A stretch of DNA of 64,000 nt from Lepidonotus clava (taxonomy: Eukaryota > Annelida > Polychaeta > Phyllodocida > Polynoidae). Shown here in pieces: positions 57,010 through 64,000 of the stretch (position 1 is the stretch's first letter; each line of letters starts with the position of its first letter). Position numbers and translations under genes: made by a program. The stretch lies in NCBI GenBank assembly GCA_936440205.1, contig OW387134.1, forward strand, positions 66,739,427 through 66,803,426, written 5' to 3'. The notes beneath the pieces are model-generated. The model was not told the DNA's origin and did no database searches. It was given only the letters and a program-made list of their open reading frames with translations.

Positions 57010-57250
57010 TGTAAGGGAAGGCGGGGGGAGGGGGAAGGGGGGGAAGGGCGGAAGGGGGAAAGGGGGGGGGGGAAGGGGGGAAGGGGGGGCAGCTGGGCAG
57101 GGCAGGGTGACACCTGATTAAAGGCTGGGAGATGCTCCTCTGAGTGGTAGGGGTAGGGAGAGGCAGGGGGAGAGGAGGGGGAGGCAGGGGCACAGGGAGA
57201 CACAGGAGTGGGGCGGGGTGGCAGTAGGCATGCAGTAGGGGACATTGGAA
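57010..57250. repeat. Purine-rich G/A tract
   Basis: GGGGGAAGGGGG-like runs. A CACCTGATTA(A/G)AGGCTGG block occurs twice (57,111 and 57,267), a local duplication of about 155 bases. Confidence 0.8.
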
Positions 57251-57477
57251 GGGGAAGGGCAGGGTGACACCTGATTAGAGGCTGGCAGCTGCTTCCGCCC
57301 CCTACCGGACAATGTCGGGACCAGGGGACGTCCTCTGAGCGGCTCCCAGTCACCTCAAACGAGCCCCACCGCCTCCTGCTTCATCCTCCTCCTCTCCCCC
57401 CTCCTCCCCCACCCCTTTCCCCTCCTCCTCCCTCCTTTGGGTCAGGGAACGCACAAGAACCCCTAACCCTCCCAGTG

Positions 57478-57655
57478 ATGGATCCAGAGTGAGGGGGGGG
57501 GGGGGGCAAATGGGGCAATTGCCCCCTTTACACCCAGGGAACCACATTTTGGAACCTTGAAATAGGAAGATCTGCGTAAATCTGGTGTTTTTAATTTTCA
57601 GTTTCACAAGGCCTCCCCCCGCCCCCCTCGAGCACTGGCTCTGGATCCGCCCCTG
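57478..57655. mobile_element. GGATCCAG-end MITE, GGGGCAATTGCCCC subtype
   Basis: Left GTGATGGATCCAGAGTGAGG and right CTGGCTCTGGATCCGCCCCTG. It is an inverted relative of 21,010-21,218 (GGGCAATTGCCCCCTTT, GATCTGCGTAAATC). Confidence 0.7.
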
Positions 57656-57664
57656 CCCCCCCCC

Positions 57665-58180
57665 CCTCCAAATACCAACACCACCACACTGTCTTGGTTT
57701 CTCCATTTCCCCTGATGAGCTCTAAACCCCCTCCCCTCCCCGTGCTCACCCTTCTTCCACCAACACCACCACACCCTCTAGGCTCCTCCATTTCCCTTGA
57801 TGAACCCTTACCCCTTACCCCGCCCCTCCCCGTACTAACCCTTCTTCCACTCACCAACACCACCACCACACCCTCTATAGATCTGGTCAGCAAGAAACAG
57901 CTCATTTTGTGTTCCTTTTATTGTGACATAGCAATAGCTAAGAGTTCTGGCTAGAAATTATAAATGTTTCTATTAACCCTTGTACACATATTGTCATTAC
58001 ACTTTGAATGTGCCATTAGAGTTGCATTTTGGTGAATTCACAAGAACCTAGGAAAGACAAACTAACCGGAGGTGACAGAAAATGGTCAGGTTTTTGAGTT
58101 GTTTCTTGTGTCCCAGATCTATAGGCTCCTCCATTCTCCATTCCCCTGATGAGCCTTACCCCCCACCCCCTCCAACCCCC
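57665..58180 (+). repeat. CACCAACACC / CTCCATTTCCC tandem repeat, about 95 bp, split by a MITE
   Basis: Units of about 95 bases (CCAACACCACCACACCCTCTA, GGCTCCTCCATTTCCC, CTCCCCGTGCTCACC). The third unit is broken after CCCTCTA by the TA MITE and resumes with GGCTCCTCCATT at 58,124. Confidence 0.75.
57878..58121 (-). mobile_element. TA-target MITE, copy 2, with adjacent empty site
   Basis: TAGATCTGGTC at the left, GTCCCAGATCTA at the right, and TA on both sides (57,876-57,877; 58,122-58,123). The neighbouring repeat unit keeps the uninterrupted CCCTCTAGGCTCC with a single TA at 57,779-57,780. The element is an inverted copy of 53,127-53,368. Confidence 0.88.
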
Positions 58181-58234
58181 CCTGCCCCCTCCCCCCCCCC
58201 CTCCTCTCCCCACCCCAGATGACACCCGGCCAGC

Positions 58235-58430
58235 CGCTGATGAGCAGAAGGCCCGGTAGAGGGCGCGGCGAGCCGCCCCTGATTGACAGAATGGCCCAAA
58301 TCTGATTGGCCGGTGTCGGCGGCCAAACGCCCGTAATGAGGTGCTGGCCCGCGTCCCGGCAGCGTCTCACCCGCGTCCCTCCTGCGTTCCTCCTGCGTCC
58401 AACCCCTGAGCTCGTTTGGCTCGCGGCCAC
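58235..58430. promoter_or_regulatory. GC-rich CpG stretch with CTCF core and CCAAT box
   Basis: CCGGTAGAGGGCG at 58,253-58,265 fits the CTCF core CCRSYAGRKGGCR at every position. AATCTGATTGGCCGG (reverse CCAAT) follows 40 bases on, and repeated CCTGCGT(C/T)CC words lie downstream. No exon is assigned. Confidence 0.32.
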
Positions 58431-58683
58431 CCGACCCCTCTCACCCCTCTCACCCCTCTCAACCCATTCCCTCCACCCTGATACGGGTAACTAAGGTAAA
58501 TCTGGTGTAATCTCTGGAGCAGCAGCTTAGATTGGCCCCTAAAAGACAAACTGTCCGCTTTAAACCGATCCTGACTAAGGCCTAGTGGGTTTTATGGGAG
58601 AAGGTATGGTTCCTGACTAATACACCTTAGAACTCCAATTCATTACCTCCGTTTTAAAGAAAAAGGTATGTTTTTAGCATATA

Positions 58684-58892
58684 AGGGAGGTTAAGCAACA
58701 CCTATGCATCTCGATACGTTGACGTATCTCTAAACTTTCAGACCTCCTGTAGGACTACATCTATAGGTTGTATGAAATTTGAATCTATATCTTGTACCTA
58801 CTGGTGAGTGATAGTACAAAAAATTGTTTGATTATAGCTAAGATAAGAGATACGTTACATTTACGTTAGGTGATGTTTTGCTTAACCTCCCT
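58684..58892. mobile_element. MITE with AGGGAGGTTAAGCAA ends
   Basis: AGGGAGGTTAAGCAACACCT and the inverse of TTTTGCTTAACCTCCCT. The interior has GATACGTTGACGTATCTC, an internal palindrome, and related text in 3,478-3,715. Confidence 0.65.
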
Positions 58893-59290
58893 GCCTAGCC
58901 CTGACAAAACTAACATGTTAAACACTTCTGACAACGTATTTTTCAACTTATCCTTGCAAAACTGAAGGGAGCTGCCTCATGTAACCAATTAAAATTTGAA
59001 CATGGGGATCGTGAATGGTCCAACAAGGGGTGTTTTTCATATAATACATTATCTAACTTGAACACAGCACAGGGGACCAGAGGTAGGAATATATGTTACC
59101 ACAGAATGGTAACATTTGACACTAGATGAAAAAGAAGCCAAAAGAACATCAAGGAAAGGCGTCTAGGGAATGACAAGTTTGATGTCACTTCTCTGGGTAA
59201 AGGTCAGGGACCAGGACGTGTGGTGATGAATACAGATTACCCACTACTCCACTTCCCACTCCCTAGTTCCGTTCCCTCCCGGGGGTGGGG
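58893..59290. other. No gene recognised
   Basis: Unique-looking spacer. Confidence 0.4.
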
Positions 59291-59292
59291 TG

Positions 59293-59646
59293 GGGGGGGC
59301 ACTTGGGTTTGAAAAGGTACTGACTGTCAAACAGACTTGCAAAACGGGGTCAAAATTGAGGGGCGGTCAACCACTTTTTAGGAAAAAAAGGGGGGCTGTC
59401 AACTACAAATGTAGAACAAAATATTAGCAATTTAGCTTTATTGGCACCTTACTTCATAAAAAATCTAATAAGATTGTATCAGAAGGTACACCCTGATTTT
59501 GGGATGCAGTGATCTGTATTCCCCAAATATTTGGGGCGGTCAACTAAAATTTAGGAGCAGTCAGTACATGTCATGTAACACAAAGTGGGGTTTATAGTTT
59601 GGCAGTGGGTATAATTAACCTTCAAAGAGTCAGTGCCCCCCCCCCC
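59293..59646 (+). repeat. Dispersed repeat D, GGGGGGCACT ends, plus
   Basis: GGGGGGCACTTGGGTTTGAA at the left, AAAGAGTCAGTGCCCCCC at the right. Repeated GGGGCGGTCAAC words. An inverted relative lies at 62,575-62,973. Confidence 0.6.
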
Positions 59647-59924
59647 TCCCACTTTACCCCCCCCCCCCCCCGGCGTTCCGTCCTCCTACCCCTCCTCCCC
59701 CTATATTCCCTTTCCTACCCTACCCCCGCCCCTCCCCGCCAAGCCCCTCACCTTAAGACGGAGGTGCAGGAAAGAGCTGATCCGACTTTGTTGAGTAACA
59801 GTTGATGGCTTTTAGATTGGGCTCGGCGCATCAGTCGGACGCAATCACTCCTCCTGCCAGTCTGTCCACTGATCGGAGACCTCCCCATGGACGGGGGTGG
59901 CTCTGGGGGCATGGGGTAGGGGGC

Positions 59925-61065
59925 AGGGAAAGGGAAAGGGAAAGGGGCGGAGGTAGGGATGGAGAGGTGGGACTACTGGTCTGATCCCTTAACCCTGGCA
60001 CAAAGGGGTAGGGGCAGGGGTAAGGGGCAGGAGCGGGGGCAGGGGACAGAGGCAAGGGGCAAGGGGCAGGGGATTAGGGGCATCAGACCAGGGGTAGGGG
60101 CAGGGAACTAGGGGTAGGGGACCAGGGACAGGGGTGCAGGGGCAGGGAGCAGGGGCAGGGAGCAGGGGCAGGGAGCAGGGGCAGGGGGCAGGGGCAGGGG
60201 ACCAGGGGCAGGGGCCCAGGGGCAGGGGACAAGTGGACCAGGGGTAGGGGACCAGGGGCAGGGGTAGGGGACCAGGGGCAGGAGACTCAGGACAGGGGAC
60301 CAGGGACAGGGGACCAGGGGCAGGGGACCAGGGGCAGGGGACCAGGGGCAGGGGACCAGGGGCAGGGGACCAGGGGCAGGGGACCAGGGGCAGGGGACAG
60401 GGGACCAGGGGCAGGGGACCAGGGGCAGGGGACCAGGGGCAGGAGACCAGGGGCAGGGGACCAGGGGCAGGGGACAGGGGACCAGGGGCAGGGGACCAGG
60501 GGCAGGGGACCAGGGGCAGGAGACCAGGGGAAGGGGACCAGGCGCAGGGAACTAGGGGTAGGGGACCAGGGGCATGGGGGCAGGGGGCAGGGGCAGGGGG
60601 CAGAGGCATGGGGACAGGGGAACAGGGGCAGGGGACCAGGGGACTAGGGACAGAGGACCAGAGGACCAGGGGCAGAGGGTAAGGACAGGGATAGGGGATC
60701 CAGGGCAGGGGACCAGGGGCAGGAAACCTGTGGCAGGGGACCAGGGGCAGGGGACTAGGGGTAATAGACCAGGGGCAGGGGACCAGGGGTAGGGGGACAG
60801 GGGGCAGGGCAGGGGTGCAGGGGACCAGGGTAGGGGACCAGGGGTAGGGGACCAGGGGTAGGGGACCAGGGGCAGAGGACCAGGGGCAGGGGACAAGGTG
60901 CAGGGGACCAGGGGCAGGGGACCAGGGGCAGGGGACAAGGGGCAGGGGACCAGGGACAGAGGTGGGGGCAGGGGCAGGGATAAGGCAGAGGGTACGTACC
61001 AGGGGCAGGGGAACAGGGGCAGGGGTAAGAGTGGGGGGAGAGGGAAGGTCAGGGGCAGAGGTGGG
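59925..61065. repeat. Minisatellite, 14-bp GGGGACCAGGGGCA unit
   Basis: More than 1 kb of GGGGACCAGGGGCA-like units with shorter GGGGCA units mixed in. The 14-residue Gly/Pro-type cycles in long frames are repeat artefacts. Strong G-richness suggests quadruplex potential. Confidence 0.93.
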
Positions 61066-61264
61066 TGAGATGATAGGTCAGTCACGCTGGTCCGGTCCCT
61101 AGGGCAGCTGCCTTTGGTGCAGAGCTGGTAGACTAAACATCATTACATACTCGTTGGCCTATACACGCAGCTGAAGTTTGGTAGATGGAGCGATGGAAGT
61201 TTGCGAGAGCATCAGTCTGTAAAGCCTGATTATTTCATTTGGGAGATTAATGACTAGTTGTGGG

Positions 61265-61730
61265 GGGGCCGTCCATAAATGACGTCATGCAGCAAGGGGG
61301 AAGGGGGGATTCATGGTTGCATGACCAAACATGACAAGGGGGGAGGGGGGTGATGTTGTGCATGACATCATGTTGACAAAAATTAAATTTCAAGAATAAA
61401 AAAAAAATCATAGGTGCAGTCAGGATATTGAATGCTGAAATTCCTATTTTCAAACATTTTCTAAGGACCAAACTCAATTCAAGGGGTTGACCTGATTCTA
61501 AACAGCCTTGAGGCCTTGGGCCCTTGTAACTTAGTAGAGGTTTTTCAGGCACTCTTACACCCTGATTTGTCTACCCCTGTTTCTGCAATTTTGGGGGGGG
61601 GGGGGGTGTCCTCTTGAAATGATGTCATTTTTAGGGGGGGGGGTCAAGGGTCGCATGACAAAACATGACAAGGGGGGAGGGGGGGTCAAAAAGGGTCAAA
61701 AATTGCATGACGTCATTTATGGACGGCCCC
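61265..61730. mobile_element. MITE with perfect 27-bp ends, GGGGCCGTCCATAAATGACG
   Basis: The first 27 bases (61,265-61,291) and the last 27 (61,704-61,730) are exact inverted copies. Near each end lie extra CATGACAA(G)GGGGGGAGGGG words, so the terminal region is repeated in part. The interior is AT-rich. Terminal TGACGTCA is a full CRE. Confidence 0.85.
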
Positions 61731-61799
61731 AGGGTTAACATATCAAGTTCAATTTTGTTGTTTATTGTTATGTAAAAACACCAAGAGTGAGACCTGGCA

Positions 61800-61846
<47 letters not shown>
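61800..61846. repeat. (TA)n microsatellite
   Basis: Pure TA dinucleotide, about 23 units. Confidence 0.95.
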
Positions 61847-61847
<1 letters not shown>

Positions 61848-61849
61848 AA

Positions 61850-62085
61850 TTGGTTGTTACTTTGCTTTGATAATCCATTTCAAATGTAAATATATATATA
61901 TACAGCATTAAGAAAAATCAATATCCGTTGCTAACAAGAATGATCAAAACATTCGGTCATCGTTGGTCATCATCACCCCTGACAAATAACGTATAAAAGT
62001 ATGAACGATTTGACAAGCCAATATTTTGTGCGTATTGATCATGACCTATAGAGGTCACCTCACATGGAAACCCTCTAACGCTAGC
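61850..62085. other. Nothing recognised
   Basis: Short unique spacer between a microsatellite and a MITE. Confidence 0.35.
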
Positions 62086-62088
62086 TCT

Positions 62089-62283
62089 AGCCCTATTTCC
62101 ACTACCCGATTTTACTACTGATTTCACAAGTCAGCAGTGGGAATATTGGTTAATCATAAACATGCTATATATCATAAGCAAGGTCTCTTTTTTAACTCTC
62201 TTTCAATTGGTATGCAAGATATAGAAACTTTCGCCATATTACTAGTTAAAAGTGATAAATTAAAAAATATGGAAACCAGGCTT
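62089..62283. mobile_element. MITE of the CTATTTCCACTACCCGATTTTACT type
   Basis: AGCCCTATTTCCACTACCCG and the right end GGAAACCAGGC pair. The interior ACAAGTCAGCAGTGGGAATA and TTTCAATTGGTATGCAAGAT place it with 48,650. Confidence 0.65.
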
Positions 62284-62344
62284 AACTTGTCTCCCGACCC
62301 AGATGCCCGCTGCATGCTGGTATAGATAAATATTGCATGTACCT

Positions 62345-62430
62345 GATGTGAAGTGGTTGGAACCCGGGTCTTACGCCTGGGACCGAAATAGTCCTTCACT
62401 GACCCACTTAGCTTTTACATACTAGTTTAA
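62345..62430 (-). pseudogene. tRNA-like box B (weak)
   Basis: On the minus strand ACCCGGGTTCCAACCACTT resembles box B, with a weak AAGTGGGTCAGTG upstream. Similar ACCTACTTAGCT text precedes the repeat at 12,665, so this may be a SINE piece. Confidence 0.25.
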
Positions 62431-62574
62431 TTGATCACTACAATATGATGGAACTACAGTCTAGGGCTGAGAGTCGGCCGGCCGGCTGACAGTCGTTGAA
62501 TATCCCGTTCAGAGGCCGTCTATACCTCCTGTCATCTCTGATCCAGCAGGCTTGTACTCCCGCGGGGGGGGGGG

Positions 62575-62973
62575 GGGGGGGCTCTTTGAAGGTTCCTACA
62601 CACTGCCAAACTACCGCCCCTACTTTTCGTGACTGACCGCTCGTGAATTTAAGTTGACCGCCCCCTATTTTGGGGGGACTCAGATCACCGCCCCTAAAAG
62701 TCAGAGTGTCTAATTTCAAGGAAACATACAAAAATCATGGAAATCACTTAGGAATGCCACTGATAAAGCTTCATTCTTCGGGTTTTTTTTATGAAATAAA
62801 ATAACAGCAATGCTAAATCTCAAGTTAATACCAGTATATTGTTCTGTGGATTAATTCACTGCCCCTTTTCTTGTCTATAGACTGGTGGATCACCCCTCTA
62901 TTTTGACATCGACTGCCGCCGCTTCGCAGGTCCGTTTGGCAGTCAGTACACTTTTGAGACTCAAGTGCCCCCC
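62575..62973 (-). repeat. Dispersed repeat D, inverted copy
   Basis: On the minus strand it reads GGGGGGCACTTGAGTCTCAA and ends CCTTCAAAGAGCCCCCC, matching the ends of 59,293-59,646. Confidence 0.6.
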
Positions 62974-62974
62974 T

Positions 62975-63548
62975 ACCCCCCACAAACGGAACCACTATCC
63001 ATGATGGGACATGTTAGCTCTGTCTGGGCCTGTATCCCTGTCTAAGGGGATCGGTGGCTGATTCGTGGTGGTACAATAGCCTGTTGACGGCGGCATTATA
63101 GCACTTTTATGATCAATTGACATGCAGGTAAATCTTTCAAAAAAGATAAGATACCGTTATGATCCTCTCTGTGTCCTTCAGGCTTTCCGACCCCTGGTAG
63201 TTCTTGAATGGTATCATTGCAATTTTTCACTCTGATCTGTTTGGAGACTATGGGTGTTGTTCTTGTAATTCAATATACCCTTTTCTGCTGAAAAGTATAA
63301 TTCGTTGTTCCGGTACAAATATCAGTGGTTAAAAGATAGAATCACTTGCCATGGCTTCTTCAGTAGTTGTTATAGGCCTAATAGGAAAGAAAAATATTAT
63401 TAGTCCTTTCAATTATTTATTACGTAAGCACCAAAGCGGATGGCGATTAGAGGGTATTTCATAAAGTCGTTACTATACAAAATCAATGCGTACTCTAGCC
63501 AAAAATTAGTAAGGGGTATAACCTATTTGAAAAAGTGCACACGCATCT
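62975..63548. other. No gene recognised
   Basis: Unique-looking sequence; no domain in the short frames. Confidence 0.4.
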
Positions 63549-63712
63549 AAGGGGACTTCCATTAGGTACATACACACCAAGTGGGGGGGAGGGTCTGGGA
63601 TTTTTTGAGAATGTGCATACTTTTCTGTACAAATCCAGTGCGTACTTTGAGACAAGTAGGGAGGGGGTCTGGTTTTTTTTAAATGTGTGTACGTACTTAA
63701 TGGAAGGCCCTT
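63549..63712. mobile_element. MITE with CTTCCATTA..TAC ends
   Basis: AAGGGGACTTCCATTAGGTA and the inverse of CGTACTTAATGGAAGGCCCTT. Same family as 13,944-14,096. Confidence 0.65.
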
Positions 63713-63815
63713 GATATAAAGACGCTGGTACCAAACCTTTATATATGACCCTTCCGAGATGATCGTGGCTACTAGTAGGCTTATCGGCTGTTTAACTAAA
63801 GGCGGGTCCCCACGT

Positions 63816-64000
63816 GGCGACTAAACCAAGGCGATTAGTGTATTTTACCGGCGATCAAGGAAGAAATATTGGTCACTGGGCTACTAACTAATCGCCGGGG
63901 GGCCAAAATATTAATCTCCACGTTGGGACGCTCTTGCCATCAAACCTACGGCGACTAGAGGACAGATAAGTCGCCCTGCCGGGCGATTAAGGGCACTAAT
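63816..64000. mobile_element. MITE of the AGGCGGGTCCCCACGTGGCGAC type, runs off the window
   Basis: AAAGGCGGGTCCCCACGTGG followed by repeated GGCGATTAG and TAATCGCC words. The right end is outside the window. The left flank reads CTA. Confidence 0.5.

Noticed and set aside
59989-61085. Pro/Leu/Trp-rich minus-strand frames up to 206 residues
   Set aside because: A 14-residue cycle equals the 14-bp minisatellite unit.

Overview
The window looks like intergenic and intronic DNA from an animal nuclear genome, most likely a marine invertebrate. Supporting signs are GT/AG splice signals with a Kozak start, very low coding density, many short inverted-repeat transposons, tRNA-derived repeats, LINE 3' ends, and long simple-repeat tracts. 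I cannot fix the clade from sequence alone. A chordate, hemichordate, echinoderm or mollusc would all fit. Nothing suggests bacterial or viral DNA as the main content.

Only one host protein-coding exon is well supported. It lies on the minus strand at 2190-2919 and encodes a signal peptide, a Thr-rich mucin-like linker and the start of a laminin-G-like domain. Its 5' splice acceptor, Kozak ATG and 3' splice donor are all visible. The rest of that gene runs off the left edge or is not recognisable. A half EGF-like motif (about 4000-4060, minus) and a few promoter-like clusters (about 8.1 kb, 26.5 kb, 49.7 kb, 58.2 kb) are weak candidates.

Layout: 0-7 kb, the laminin-G exon, a palindromic element beside it, and several MITEs, one nested in another. 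7.5-10.3 kb, a GC-rich block followed by a 22-bp minisatellite. 10-25 kb, scattered MITEs, a hairpin with arms of about 80 bp (17.0-17.2 kb), and two copies of a 350-400 bp repeat near 19-21 kb. 25-29.7 kb, a dense nest: a MITE inside a MITE, a perfect 30-bp inverted repeat with an AT core, a LINE 3' end, a promoter-like cluster, and an LTR-like solo element inside a MITE with a 4-bp target duplication. 31.2-33.1 kb, purine-rich low complexity and a CCTG/CCCT tetranucleotide tract. 34-36 kb, 42.3-43.3 kb and 45.9-47.0 kb, three independent local tandem duplications. 39.0-40.3 kb, a TIR-bounded element carrying two tRNA-like sequences. 50-57 kb, a cluster of one MITE family, here called MITE-A. 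53-58 kb, an inverted pair of TA-target MITEs, one with its empty site preserved next door. 59.9-61.1 kb, a 14-bp G-rich minisatellite. 61-64 kb, more MITEs.

The strongest story is transposon stratigraphy. TTA-, TA- and TTAA-target families can be separated by their target duplications, and several insertions can be ordered by nesting. The most unusual pattern is a group of TTA-flanked MITE families whose terminal repeats look like variants of one template (AGCCC + variable bases + CCACTA + nCGATTTT). No new enzyme-encoding system was found.
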